A DNA stretch of 64,000 bases from Medicago truncatula. Taxonomy: Eukaryota > Streptophyta > Magnoliopsida > Fabales > Fabaceae. The stretch lies in assembly GCF_003473485.1 (NCBI RefSeq), contig NC_053046.1, positions 9,062,001-9,126,000 on the forward strand, read 5' to 3'. Within the stretch, counting starts at the first letter, position 1; each line of letters opens with the position of its first letter. Positions 1 to 12,137 of the stretch are shown piece after piece. A program made the position numbers and the translations under genes. The notes under the pieces are model-generated. The model saw only the letters and a program-made list of their open reading frames with translations, had not been told where the DNA came from and ran no database searches.

Positions 1-2800
1 TTATCAAACACCTTATGTGCATTCTAAATTAGGAGCATAATTAGTGTTATTTGAACATCTAAAGGGCTACATTGTACCTACATTGTCTCTAAACAACAAT
101 TACATCATAAACAATCCATCAAAGCATCTAAATCATGCTTAATTTTCAATTTTCTAACCTAACATAAAACTACCTAAAACTAACATTTTGCTCAAATTTA
201 TGAAAACTAACACCCTAAACAAACTACATTACATGTAAATAGAAAGGAAAGAAGCCTAGTAAATAAAAAGAAAGGAAAGAACTTACTTGTGAATTAATTG
301 ATGAAATTTGGCGCAAATTCGTGAAGTACAAGTTTGGAGAAATTTGGAAGTTGTGATTTTAGTGTTAGTGTTTCTGGAAAATGGAAAAATGAGGGTCTGT
401 TCTTGTTTATTCACATAACTCAGCGGTTGTTAACTACTGTTGAGTTCCAGCGGCAGTTAACTGCCGGCGGTTTGGAGAACGGTAGTTAACTACCGCTGGG
501 GGTATTTAAATATTTTACTTGTGTTAATAGGAAGGTTTCATTGTCAAAAAGCAATCTCCAACTTGCAGTTGTAGCTCCACAAAAATCACATCAAAAGACC
601 ATTGGGAAGTGAGAAACATGATGCAAACTCCAATCCAAGCACTCACTAAGTCTCAAAAAGTGAAGGATCATAATGTAATAATAGTTTAGATCATGGGCTA
701 ATACCTTTAAGTGGTTATTCTAAGCTTTCATTAGTAGCTCATTAGGATTCTAAATGAGTTGTAGCTTACTAAATTAATTATTGGGAGCATATAGGGGACC
801 TATATATCGTGAGAATAAGTTTTTGTAAAGATCAAATGCAACTCTGTACCCAAAAAAAAAAGAGAATCAAATGCAACCTCTTTTTCCTAGCCGCATGGCG
901 GTCTCACCTTCCATATGATTCAAGCTATTATGTCAAACCTACCTTGCTGAATAAAGATAATAGTAGCAGAAAAAATGAAGGAAAACCTAATGATCATGGT
1001 AGATTTTGGTGGAACATACCGAAATCAAATAATTTTCCAGAACGGATGGGGCATGTTAGTCAAGTAGAGAAAATTTAGTAGCTATTGATTATTTTTTCCG
1101 GTTGTGGTGCGCCACAATCATGTGTAATAAATTTGGTATGCATTGTTTTTCTCTGTAATAGATACATATTTCATACTTTGGGTGAAGTGAATGTTATCAA
1201 GCTCCATTGGTTTTTGATGATTGTGTCACTCTTTTATCTTTTAATGCGCTATTATGTCATGCCTACATGTATTGAATTTCGATCGGGTAGCTATTATGTT
1301 AAACCTAGGCGTGACAAAATGGATGGATTAGATGGATATGGATTTGGATCGTAATGGGTGGATCAAAAAAGGTTCATTAGTCCATTACAATCCACTTTTT
1401 TTTTCTTAAAAAAAAACATCCAATCCATCCAACTAAAATAAAGTTCATCCAATCCATCCATTATTAGATTTTAATGAATGGATAATCCATTTGATCCATA
1501 AATCAAAGTGTATTTTTTTTTTTAAAGTGTATTATTTTTTTGATAGGTGTATTATTTAATAGAAGTGTTTTATTAGTGAATTCAATCTAAATAAATTTTA
1601 TACAGCAAGACCGAAAAAATGTATTAGTGACTCAAACCTACCTTCCTGAATTGCAATCTGGTTCAAGGTTCAAGCTAATACTGTGAGCATTGATATGTCG
1701 ACCACACATAGTGGGAAAATGTTTGGTTATTGTTGTTGTATTGATTTGCGACAGCACCATCATACATTGAAATTGATTAGCCGTATTTGTATAGTCTCTC
1801 ATATCAATCTTTTTTACTAAAGCTTGTATGGTCAAGCAATCATACTTATATCTAATCTTTGTTAACATTGCTAATGAAATTGCAAACCCTAAACCTAAAT
1901 GGTTTTGGCTCCAAAACAAGGGAGGCCGTTGGATCTCATCATTTGGCTAAGCATGCATCTCATCCTTTGATCTAATCTGAGTCAAATTTTTAAATTTGAT
2001 GTATATTTCCTATGCATTTATCCAAGTTTTGACTCATTAATTATCCTCCAATTCCCAAATTGACTCCACACTTATCGATGTCCACCTCTTTCTCCTTCAT
2101 TTTTAAGTTCTCTTCTCTCCTCTCCCATTATTCCTTCTTTATGTGTTGGAATTCAGATTGCTTTTACTCAAAAAAATTTCTTCGCCCTTTGAGTTGTTCA
2201 TCTTCCACCTCACTCTCAGACATTCAAACAAAATTCTCTGCCGTTGCCGCTCTCTCCGTCGCCGCAGCTCTCTCCTGTCGTCGCCCTTCACCAATGCTCT
2301 CGATTTCGACATCACCTTCGTCGTTGTCGTCTGCAGCATCGTATCAGCCAAGTGTGTTGAAGATGCTACTATATATATCCTAAATCGTTGTTCCTGTAAC
2401 TTTTCCCTAACTTTGTTATTCCATTACATTTTTGGTTTGTTTGTAAGTGAATTGATGATATTTAAATAGATTTTACCATCATGTATTATGCTGTTAATAA
2501 ATTGATTGATACTTTAAAATCATATGTGTATTTTTTTTTTCAAACACACCAATATGTCCATTGATGCTGACCTTTAATGATTGTGCTTTCCACTTCGCTC
2601 TGTGTTTATAAATTGAAAATATGATTGCGAAGTATATTTAGTTATTCAACATTCCTTACGTTCAATTCCTTTATCTTGCGCGGGTTCTGCTGTCATTTTG
2701 GGAGCTTTTCTGGTGGTGCTGTGCAGGTTTTGGTGGTTTCAGGGTGCTGTCATGGTGCTGTTGGCAGTTTAGTTGTTGGTTTCAGCTGCTGGCTGGCATC
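1..2800. other. Intergenic, no gene recognised
   Basis: I see no gene here. The stretch holds two 16-nt perfect palindromes built on GTTAAC (451-466 and 480-495), a TGGATGGA-rich segment facing ATCCATCCA-rich sequence (about 1318-1500), and a CT-rich, relatively GC-rich block (2060-2360). The open frames over that block have no recognisable protein similarity. It may be part of the Helitron that ends at 3189, but I could not find that element's 5' end. Confidence 0.5.
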
Positions 2801-2832
2801 TATAGGGTTAGCGGTTGCAGCTGTTTGGATCT

Positions 2833-3056
2833 ATAGCTTTGTGTTTTGCAATGACTATAAACAAAAGTCTGGGACAATCACTTAAGCAAGTTGGCATCTA
2901 TCCTCCACAGTCGGTCGTCTCACATGGGCAGCTATATGTTGCAATATCACGTGTTACATCAAGGGATGGTCTGAAGAAATTATTAACGGATGACAATGGG
3001 GATTGTATCAGCACCACTTCAAATGTAGTTTATAAGGAGATATTCGAAAATCTGTG
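2833..3056 (+). pseudogene. C-terminal fragment of a Helitron PIF1-like helicase
   Basis: The frame reads AMTINKSLGQSL, then VSHGQLYVAISRVTS, then NVVYKEIFENL and a stop. This is the very C-terminal part of the PIF1-family DNA helicase encoded by plant Helitrons; the AISRV segment corresponds to the last conserved helicase motif. A family member is many hundreds of residues long, and only about 73 remain. Upstream of about 2830 the frame loses similarity (Gly/Val-rich sequence), so the ATPase core is missing. The fragment stops about 130 bp before a Helitron-type 3' terminus, which is where this gene part usually sits. It cannot be an active helicase. Confidence 0.8.
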
Positions 3057-3157
3057 ACCCAATATTTTGTATGCCCTTAAATACTTTTTATGTTTATTTA
3101 TTTTATTTTTTATGTAATGAATAATATCGGAACTTTTTTAGCTTCTCCATTTTTAAT

Positions 3158-3189
3158 GTCCCGGGCGTTAGCACGGGTAATAATCCTAG
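3158..3189 (+). mobile_element. Helitron 3' terminus
   Basis: A hairpin with 7-nt arms (3160-3166 and 3171-3177, one mismatch, GTTA loop) is followed nine bases later by CTAG at 3186-3189 and then T. A short GC-rich hairpin, a small gap, then CTRR before a host T is the standard Helitron 3' end. The helicase tail just upstream supports the call. No convincing 5' TC end was found, so the size is unknown. Confidence 0.75.
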
Positions 3190-6100
3190 TATTATTATAC
3201 CCTAATTTTAACCTAATATTTTCCCTCCATCATCAAAACATTAAATTCTCCTTAGTGCTTTTCCTAATCATCACTCAAGGTTCAAAATCCAAATTTCCCT
3301 CTCACACCACTTTTAGTCTGCCGATGCATGTACCCAAGGCATAAGGAAAATGGCATAAGGAAAATGACATTTAATAGCTACTACACTCATTTCTCTGTTT
3401 CCAAGCTGCATATTCGTGTTATCTATGCAGCTTTTAATCCACTCTCTTTTCCATGTGTTATATATGTACGTGTTTTGTTAAATTTACACTCCAACTTTAT
3501 CAATCAAGGTCGATGCATGTACATGTATGGCATTTACTACCATTCCCACTCCACTATCTATTCCCAACATATCTCTTATATCTTCCATGTAAATTAATAT
3601 CCACCCTATTTTCCATGAATATATGCAGTGCACTACATGTTCTCTATACATACGTGTGTTGTTCTAAGAACTTCATTTGCCTTTACCCTTCACACTTCAC
3701 ATCTGTCACATATCTATTACAATCATGGCTGATTGGACATATATTGAGGAGCTGAAGCCGGTTCTTTGTAGAATACTTACAAATCCAATAGCAAATGAGA
3801 GCTTCCTGTAAAAAAAAAAAAGTTTGGTTCTACATTGTTTTGTGTTCTGTTTTTTCTGTTTCAACATTAATTGTTCTTTTTAACATGAATCTTTTTATTG
3901 TTAAGAAGAACATTCTAATTGTTTTTTGATCAATTATTTTAGATTAGACCTATTTCTCATGTATTTTTATTCTTAAGAAGAAATTCTAATTGGTTTTTGA
4001 TTACTTTTCTTTATCTTTCAAATAGAAATAATACAAAGACTGGAAAATATTGAACCTGATTTTAATTGACTCCTCTTATTTATTGTTCTACCATTCTACA
4101 TAAAAGGAACAGAGCTGAGAGCCAAAATAAAAGTATTAACACCTTGGGTTTAGTTTGTTTATCAATCTAGGGATTTTCGTATTGGGGTAATTTTTTTTCC
4201 AGTGATAATTCAGTAGCAATCTTAGTTTTGCAAATGATAATTATGATAAAAGGGGTTGCAGGCACACATTGAAGCAGTGCTAAGTTCACCACCAAGTTTA
4301 CTTTCAAAATTTTAATTTTAGTTTGTTATTTGCTAACGGTGTATGTAATTTTGGAAAGGCTTTGTTACTTTGCTGGCGTCATGTGACATGATATACTTTA
4401 TTACAATCAGTTTTAGTTTTCTATTTAGTAACTTAAGCACTTGAGCAGGGTTTAATTTAGATTTTTTGAGACATAAAAGTGCTGAAATTGATTTGGACAA
4501 ATTGGATTTGTAATATCTTACACATTATAGTATTTTTGGTCCTTCAACTATTCGTATATATCAAATAAATAATGCAATTTATTTTGTTAAGTTGAAGGGA
4601 AATATCCAAATACATATAATTTTTTTTATAATAATGCATATTTGTAGCAATGAAATACTATTGCTCCTCTCCAAATTAATTGATTACAAATATCTATGAT
4701 TCATATTCTCTATAAAGGACTAAACTACCTATACATGTTTTGATTAGATTAGTTTTATAGAGTGTAACTTTACACACTTTATATTATTTTGGCATAAGCA
4801 AGATTGTGCACGGGTTAATTTAAAAAGGGACAATTTATGATAGATAATATTGATACTGAGTATTTGGAAGAATTTTTCTACTATTATAAATCATTAATTA
4901 GTTTTATCTCTATATGGTTTGTATAATTTTTGTGTCTATGTTTTTAATTAATATTGGTTGATTTACATATACCTAAATATAAAAAATTTATATTAAATTT
5001 GTGCGTCACACGGGTCGGCGATCTAATTCTTGTTATTCTCATTGTGCACCTAGTGTAGCTGCGAACCTTAATTTTATTTTATTTTTTGAGGGAGCTGCGA
5101 ACCCTGATTGAATTCCTGCTTTTGTGCTGTTTGTTTTTATTTTTAAATCTCTGAGAAGAGTTCTAAACTTTTAATCGAATCTTTTTTCTTTGTGTTGCAT
5201 CCTGTGTGCTTTGATTGACCTGTTGGGGCCATTGACATCATAGACAGTGTACTAGAGTTGTTTTCTCCTCTTAATTTGGTTCACCTCATTTGTTTAAGAG
5301 GATTTCTTTTTTCATCTTCTAAATCTGGGTTTTTTCTCACTTGATTTAGTGCAGCTATTATGAACAAGAAAAAAAAAAAAATCCCTTTTGGTATATAAAA
5401 GGTAGTTTTTTCCTTAAAAAAAAAAAGTAGCTTTGTTGCTTTCATAATACTTAAAAATTGAGTAAAGACGTTGTATCATTGTCATTAATTTGTTTAGTTC
5501 CTCTCTATTTAATTGGTTGACCAACAGGGGCGGATCTAGACATTTCATATTAGTGTGGCAAATTTTTTAAAGAAACTATAATACAATTATACTAAAATTA
5601 ATATATAACATTTTTTTACGGCAAATATTATTCATCGTCGAGAGGATGTAAGACGCACCCACAACTCGCGGAAAAAACGACAGAAAATACAAAAGTGACC
5701 GTATATAGGCGGCACACTTAAACACCAAAACCACTCGGTCATGATGCCGGAATATACAACAAGCAAAATGTCAGCATAAGTATACCCCTGCATCACAACC
5801 GAGCTCACCACCTAGCTGCACCAAAACAAAATTTTGCAAGCAGAACCAAAACAACACTTAACAGCCCCTACCTAAACAGAACTAAAAAACAACACCTGCA
5901 ACAATGAAAATTGTGAAATTGTGAAACAACACAGGGAAGAATTTCTTCATCCTATAAACACCATTTTACAATAATCAATTATCATAAACAAGCAATTTTT
6001 AACTTGTATTATTAATAAAACAAAACAAACAAAGCCATAAAACTCGGCACCGACAGTAGCAAAATAAACAAAGAAAATGATGAATTGTTAAACTAGCAGA

Positions 6101-8077
6101 TACAGGTTGAAATCACAGTTCACATCACCCTAAATTGAATATTGGATGCAAGAGTAATCAGTAAAAAACATATAAATAAAAGGACTCATATACCTAATTT
6201 CTTAAAAATTTGGATGACAATGTGCTGCCTTATCCAACCCAATTTAGCCCCCCCCGACCCCAAAAAAAAAAAAAATTCTTAACAATATGATGAACTACTT
6301 TGTTATCTTAAAATTTAGTTTTTTTTTTTTTATGTCATTCTCATTACATTTTTCTATTTAATCTCCATCGTTTCATAATACATCCTTTTTAGACATTTTA
6401 AAATGACATGAGGGTTTTTAATTTAGTCTAATATTTCGGTAAAATAATTACTCAAATATATTCAACTTATCAACAAACCCATAAATTCTTTTGTCGTCTT
6501 TTTTCTTTTTTTAATTTCCTTTCTATCTTCTCGTTAAAGAAATGAACAAAAACCTCATTTCAAAAAATCATCAGCCAACAATTTTTAGCATGTTGTGCTT
6601 CTGTATGATCTTATTTGAATATGTCTCTAAATCACAAATGCAAAGAATCTCATACTTAAGGAGAGATGTTAATGTGTTATATGTGAGTTAAACTTCTATA
6701 TCGGATGCAAAAGTAGATATTGAGCAAGATAATTGATATATCTAATGCCTTAAGATTTTGGATGAAGATGTGGTGTCAATCTCACTTGTATAATTTCTCT
6801 TCGTCAAATGTGATGATCCAACCTATTGTAGGCTCCCTAATAACTATGAACATTACGATTATATGTTTTTTTTATGTCATTTTCTTAAAAAAAAATATAT
6901 TGAATATAACTTTATTTATGTCGTTCGATTTTTTGGATTTTTTTAAATACTTTTACTTTTGCTCTTTGGTGGAATTTGTCACTGGAAAAATATGTGTTAT
7001 GGAGAGTTGACAAAGTGCATGTCTATTACACATTTTAACATGATGTGGTGTTTTTTTATTGAGTCTATTTTTCAGTGAAATAATTACTCATAAATTTCTA
7101 ACTCATTCAACTAACACATAATATTACCACTAACTCACTCTACTCTTAATACTTCCATGGACAAAATATATATTGTTTTTTCTATTATCATTTCTCTCTC
7201 AATTTTTTTTTCTTCTTCATATCATGATGTGGTGTCAACGCGAAGGAAAATAGTAACCAATATCAAAGTAACCACAAGAAACAACAACAATAACAAATCT
7301 AAATCTAATATAGAAATTAAGTGAAAAACACAAAACCACAAGCAAAAGATAGAAGAGAAACAAACACACCAAAAAATGTTTATCCATTTCGGTCCAACTT
7401 CACCTACTTTGGGGGAGATATTGATCTCTCCAATCCACTGTCAATGAGTTCTTACAAAGAGATACAAAATGGTTACAAGAAATTAGCTTCAACAAGCTCA
7501 CAAAAACAAACACTAATTTCTATCATTTTCCCAAACTCACTAATCAACAAGACACTCAGTGATTTTTACTCACCCAAAGTGTTTACAAATGTTTCCCAAA
7601 TCAAGAGAACCTCTAAAAAATAACCTAATCAAAGACTTTCAACCCTAAAGTTATCTCCTTTGATTTCTCAAGTTTCTCTCTCTTGAAGCCTCTCTCCAAA
7701 CAATAAGAATGAAGCCTTTTATAGAGTTTTGATCTTGAGAAATCGTGCTCCGATGACTCCAAATCGGGCCACGATTTTTGTCCAACCTTCATTCATAAGT
7801 TTTGAGACAATTCTCAACATAATTCAATCATTTCTTAGGGGAGGGAAGTAATTCAGCCGAGGTATTTACTTTTCAAGTATGAATATATATATTTTAACAA
7901 GAGAGGGAATGAAAATATAATACAAACTTCTTTTAAGAGGGAAATGCACTTCAGTATTTTTTTTTCTTACCTACCAATTGTTTGGATAAATAGATCCTGA
8001 TAATTTGTAGTTCGGTCCAGATGTACCTAAATTCTGGAGTGTAGTTTACTCTAGATTAATTAGATGATTTTTTTTCT
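3190..8077. other. Intergenic, repeat remnants, no gene recognised
   Basis: No gene is supported. Visible landmarks are a possible degraded Helitron end near 5001-5026, a possible hAT-like end at about 5526-5542 (CAGGGGCGGATCTAGA), a locally GC-richer unidentified block at 5630-5880, and the LTR-like remnant listed separately (7320-7800). The open frames at 6720-7010 and 7321-7623 have no recognisable family. Confidence 0.4.
7320..7800 (-). mobile_element. Probable Copia-type LTR remnant
   Basis: Read on the minus strand there is a TATA-like CTATAAAAGG at about 7715-7724, followed by a transcribed-leader-like stretch with a pyrimidine- and G-rich end (7320-7450) resembling the U5 end of legume Copia LTRs. 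The layout is like that of the repeat at 46203-47397. No internal domain, primer-binding site or target duplication was found, so this is a truncated or solo copy. The family call is from pattern memory. Confidence 0.4.
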
Positions 8078-8086
8078 TTAAATAAA

Positions 8087-8529
8087 GGCTTAAATGCTCT
8101 TTTGATCCATTAACTATTTAATTGGCATCGCTTTGGTCCCTTAACTAAGAAAAAGATTGTTCGAGTACTTTAAGTTTTTTTTTTAATCTCGTTTTGGTCC
8201 CTTCTATTAGATTTCCGTTAGGGTTTAAAAAAAAGAAAGTTAACTTCTAGACACGTGTCACCTTGTCATTGGCTCTGGGAATTTTTTACAAAAAAATAAA
8301 ATATATACATTAAAAAATATTTATTTTTTTATAAAAAAAATTCTCAGAGCCAATGACAAGGTGACACGTGTCAACGCTTAACATTTTTTATTAAACCTAA
8401 CGGAAACCTAACAGAAGGGACCAAAACGAGACTAAAAAAAAACTTAAAATACTCAAACAATCTTATTTTAGTTAAGGAACCAAAGCGATACCAATTAAAT
8501 ACTTAAGGGAACAAAAGAGAATTTAAGCC
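8087..8529. mobile_element. Mutator-type foldback MITE
   Basis: The ends are inverted repeats beginning GGCTTAAAT. The whole unit folds back on itself around a centre near 8310, where the arms contain ACACGTGTCA. It is flanked by a perfect 9-bp direct repeat, TTAAATAAA, at 8078-8086 and 8530-8538. A 9-bp duplication is the mark of Mutator-like transposition. There is no coding capacity. Three further GGCTTAA elements in the window share this terminus. Confidence 0.85.
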
Positions 8530-8626
8530 TTAAATAAATCATTCATTTGACAAAAACAAACTACATACTCCAAAAGAAGCCTTTAAGGGAACTTATTAAT
8601 TTTTGTAAAAAAAAAAAAAGTTATTA

Positions 8627-8860
8627 CTCTCCGTTTCAAAATACATGTCAAGTCAATCATTTCACAACAATTTTGACCGTTAATATCTTTAATTATATAA
8701 AGTAAAAAATTATAAAAATTTAATATTTTGAAAATATTTTTCGAGACAAATCAAACAACATCTTACATGCTAATATTTGTATTTATACATTAGTTAAAAA
8801 GTAAGTTAAGTGAATAGTGCACGTTGCAAAAATTGAACATGTATTTTGAAACGGAGGGAG
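8627..8860. mobile_element. Stowaway MITE
   Basis: The terminal inverted repeats pair CTCCGTTTCAAAATACATGT on the left with its complement on the right, ending GGAGGGAG. The element is flanked by TA on both sides (8625-8626, 8861-8862). This is the usual structure of a Tc1/mariner-derived Stowaway element; it is non-coding. Confidence 0.85.
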
Positions 8861-8966
8861 TAAAAATTTAGAAAAAGTATCGGGAATTTTATTAAATTAT
8901 AAGAATATTTCAATGACAAAATCCTTTTCTCACGGAAAGAGATAAAATTATGTATAGTCAGATTTA

Positions 8967-9338
8967 TCTATACTATATATAAAGAAAATAGGGGGTTTTT
9001 AGAGATTTTGAGCTGACTTATTTGTTATTCGAATTATACTCTTAAACAAAATTTTCTATAATAATATTATATTGCTGATGTTATTAAAATAGATAAGAAT
9101 TTTTGTTATATTTGTTATATTGTTGTTGTCATTGAAAAATAAAAATATGATTTGTTGAGATTATTACATTTGAAAGTCACAAATATATATACTTATAATC
9201 TTAATCTATATCAAATAATTTGTGTAAAACATCGTTTGTAATTTACACACAAAATTTCTATAAAGTATTGTTGATAATCTACACGCGTACAATAAAAAAC
9301 GAAAAGACAGACACGTGAGTGTCCGTCTTTTTCGCTAG
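8967..9338 (+). mobile_element. Complete non-autonomous Helitron, 372 bp
   Basis: The left end is TCTATACTATATATAAAG, a plant Helitron 5' terminus starting with TC after a host A (8966). The right end has a hairpin with 9-nt arms at 9306-9314 and 9319-9327 (one mismatch, GTGA loop), then CTAG at 9335-9338 before a host T (9339). Insertion between A and T without target duplication fits Helitron rules. It is too short and AT-rich to code for a protein and must have been mobilised in trans. Confidence 0.8.
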
Positions 9339-9348
9339 TTTGAATAAA

Positions 9349-10127
9349 GAATATCTTGCAATAACTTTTTTTTTTATTAATTCTTGCAATAACTTTTTTT
9401 CAGTAATTCTTGCTGTTACTTCTCGGTTATATTCTTTACGGATAATTTTCATCAAAGTTAGCAAATAATCTTTTATCCTTTAAGAAAACAAATAATCTTT
9501 TATGGTTTTATTTTTAAATTAATTTCTTTTACCGAAAAATTAATTTAGTTATAATTTTGATAAAGAATATGTAACTTTTGCTTCTCAATCAAGGTTTTTA
9601 TGGATACCTTTCATCTAAGTTAACAAATAATCTTTTATGGCATTATTTATTAAGTAATTTAGTTTATTTTGACGGAATAAATAGTTAAGTTAGATATAAT
9701 TTAGATAAAGAATATTTTATTTGAATATAGAATATCTTGCAATAACTTTTTTTATTGAATCTTTGCAATTACTTCTCAGATAAGTTTTTATGGATAATTT
9801 TAATCAAAGTCAACAAATAATCTTTTATCCTTTAAAAAAAGCAAATAATCTTTTATGCTTTTATATTTTAATTAATTTCTTTTACCAAAAAATTAATTTA
9901 GTTATAATTTTGATAAAGAATATGTAACTTTTGCTTCTCGATTAAGGTTCTTATGGATACATTTCATCTAAGTTAACAAATAATCTTTTATGGTATTATT
10001 TATTAGGTAATTTAGTTTATTTTGACGGAACAGTTAATTTAGATATAATTTAGATAAAGAATATTTTATGGTTGCTTCTCGGTTAAGTTTTTTATGGATA
10101 CTTTTCATCTAAGTTAACAAATAATAT
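9349..10127. repeat. 381-bp tandem duplication with internal sub-repeats
   Basis: Copy A starts at 9349 (GAATATCTTGCAATAAC) and copy B repeats the same order of blocks from 9730, giving a 381-bp period. Within and after the copies a shorter block (cttctcggttaag, tggatac, catctaagttaacaaataatc) recurs near 9418, 9580, 9769, 9935 and 10070. The array ends about 65 bp before the TATA box of the F-box gene at 10345. It is AT-rich and non-coding. Confidence 0.8.
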
Positions 10128-10193
10128 TTCAATTCAAAAACATATAATATTTTATAGTATTAAAATCAAGCACTAATAAAACATGTTTTTGCC

Positions 10194-10200
10194 TATATAT
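10194..10200 (+). promoter_or_regulatory. Probable TATA box of the F-box gene
   Basis: TATATAT in a less AT-rich surround, about 150 bp before the ATG at 10345. The promoter looks intact although the coding region has a stop, so the locus may still be transcribed. Confidence 0.4.
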
Positions 10201-10344
10201 GCGATATTCATCTTTCGCTTCTCTTAAAAGTTTTTAATTTTGCCATCTCCTCGACTTTGCTTGAATTCCTCATTTTCACTCTCACACTTCTTGCTCCGAT
10301 CATAAAAATCTCCTTGCCCGCTGTTTACACAATTTCAGTCAAAC

Positions 10345-11532
10345 ATGGGAAAACCCATGAATATGAAGCATGGAAAGGTTAGGACCCACATACCTCATGA
10401 TCTTGCATTATGCATTCTGTCAAAATTACCTGTAAAATCTTTAAAGAAATTTGGATGCGTACGCAAATCATGAACCCTTTTGTTTGAGAACCAACATTTC
10501 ATGAACATCTTTTGCAACAATTTCATATCTCATAATCATTCTTACTACAATGATACATCTATCATTCTACAATCCAGTAATAGAGATTTTTATTCCCTTT
10601 CTGGTGATAAGTGTGAGAATATGGTCAAATTAAATTTTCAAAATCCTTTTCAGGAGGATGACCCTTTAGGTTTTGTTTTGGATTCTGGTAGTATTACTGG
10701 AATTCTTTGCGTCTACCAATATCATAATGGAAAAACTGCCTTTTGGAACCCAACACCGGAGGAATTCAAGATCATTCCTCCAAGTCCTTTTCTTTTTAGA
10801 TCACCTTATCAAAAGTTTGTAGTTAATCCTCTTGGGTTTGGTTATGATATAGTTAGAGATGATTATAAGTTGATTAGGTGTGTAGGTTATTTTAACTTAG
10901 AATACGAAGAGTGTGAAGAACTTGGTATTTCATGGAGTGATGCGCCATGGAAAGATTTATCTTATGAATACTTATGGGAGATATATAGCCTTAAAAGTAA
11001 CACTTGGAGAAAACTTGATGTTAATGACTCTGCTTGTTCATGTTTTTCTAACATCGCTGGTGTACGACTATACACGAATGAAATGTGTCATTGGTGGCAA
11101 TATGGTAAAAAGTATGATGGAGTAGAGGTGGAATCATTTGACTTGAGAAATGAGGTGTTCTTTACAACACTTGTACCCTTAGGCGATGTATATTCTAAGT
11201 CGTTATACATGGTGGGGTTAAATGGCTCCATTGCCTTCATCTCATGGACCTCTGGTACAACTACTTTTGACATTTCAATTTTGTGTGAAATTGGAGTAAA
11301 AGAATCATGGACTAAACTATATAGTATTGGACCATTTTCTTGCATCGAGCATCCTATTCCTATCGGAACATGGAAGAATGGTTTTGTATTTTTCAGGACC
11401 AAAGACAATGAAATTGTTTTGTATGATTTACAATCCCAGATGATAGAAGAGCTTTGCATTGAAGGAGAGCATTTTAGTCATATATTACCTTATAAGAAAA
11501 ACCTTCTTTCTATTGGAGGAATAAATCAATAA
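10345..11532 (+). pseudogene. F-box/FBA-type protein gene interrupted by one in-frame TGA
   Basis: From the ATG at 10345 the frame encodes an F-box start (HIPHDLALCILSKLPVKSLKKFGCVRKS) and then hits TGA at 10471-10473, where family members carry Trp (the usual CVxKSW). Beyond the stop the same frame stays open for 353 codons to 11532 and encodes an F-box-associated interaction region: GFGYD, YKLIR, WEIYSLKSNTWRKLD, and a C-terminal part with ESWTKLY. F-box proteins bind SKP1 and present substrates to SCF ubiquitin ligases. With the stop, the product is either 42 residues or, from the next in-frame ATG (10501), a protein without an F-box. A single TGG-to-TGA change is the simplest explanation. 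The rest of the frame is clean, so the loss is recent, or this is a base error. No intron is evident. Confidence 0.8.
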
Positions 11533-11975
11533 CTTGTTTGTTACCCAATATATTTACGCTTAAGCTTATTTTTTAAACAGTCCAAGATTATACTTCTGGT
11601 TATTAAGATTTTAGAGTTTTGGACTTACTGTATGAACTCTAGTTTATTGTTGTAATAGCTTAATTTTGGGCACTTTACAATTTAATTGGAAATGCATAGT
11701 TTTATTTTGGGAGTTAGAAATATATAGTTGATAGTTCTGTTATTTTCTTCTCCTCAAAAGAAATAATAATTTGGTGAGTATTAATTGGACTAGAGGGTGG
11801 TTGATGAAGATATTTGAAGTTTCCTTTTTAACCAAAGATTTTCACACAATTGATGGTGTTTATTGTTATGATTCTGGAGAGGAACGTGGTTGAGATACAC
11901 TGAAATAAAGTATCGAGCATGACTTAAGTCAAGAGGGCTTACGCCCACCTTATGTCATATTTTTTTTGAAGGAGT
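11533..11975. other. 3' flank of F-box gene, nothing recognised
   Basis: AT-rich sequence with no gene or clear repeat until the SINE target site at 11976. The phrase cttatgtcatatttt occurs here once more (about 11949) in addition to the two copies that flank the SINE. Confidence 0.4.
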
Positions 11976-11990
11976 CTTATGTCATATTTT

Positions 11991-12137
11991 TTTTTTTTTT
12001 TTTTGGTAGATAGACGAAATGACAAAGCCATTATAAACTCACACACACAAGTGGAGGTATCGGGGTTCGAACCCCGGTCATGGCATCCGGCCTAACAATT
12101 TCGGTATTTTGCCAGTTGAGCTAGGACTTCTGGATGC
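11991..12137 (-). mobile_element. tRNA-derived SINE
   Basis: On the minus strand there is a box A-like TAGCTCAACTGG and a box B GGGTTCGAACCCC, the internal RNA polymerase III promoter of tRNA-derived SINEs. The left end is a long T run (minus-strand poly-A tail). A 15-bp direct repeat, cttatgtcatatttt, flanks it at 11976-11990 and 12138-12152. Other copies of the same family lie at about 22880-23345 and 26832-26965. Confidence 0.85.
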
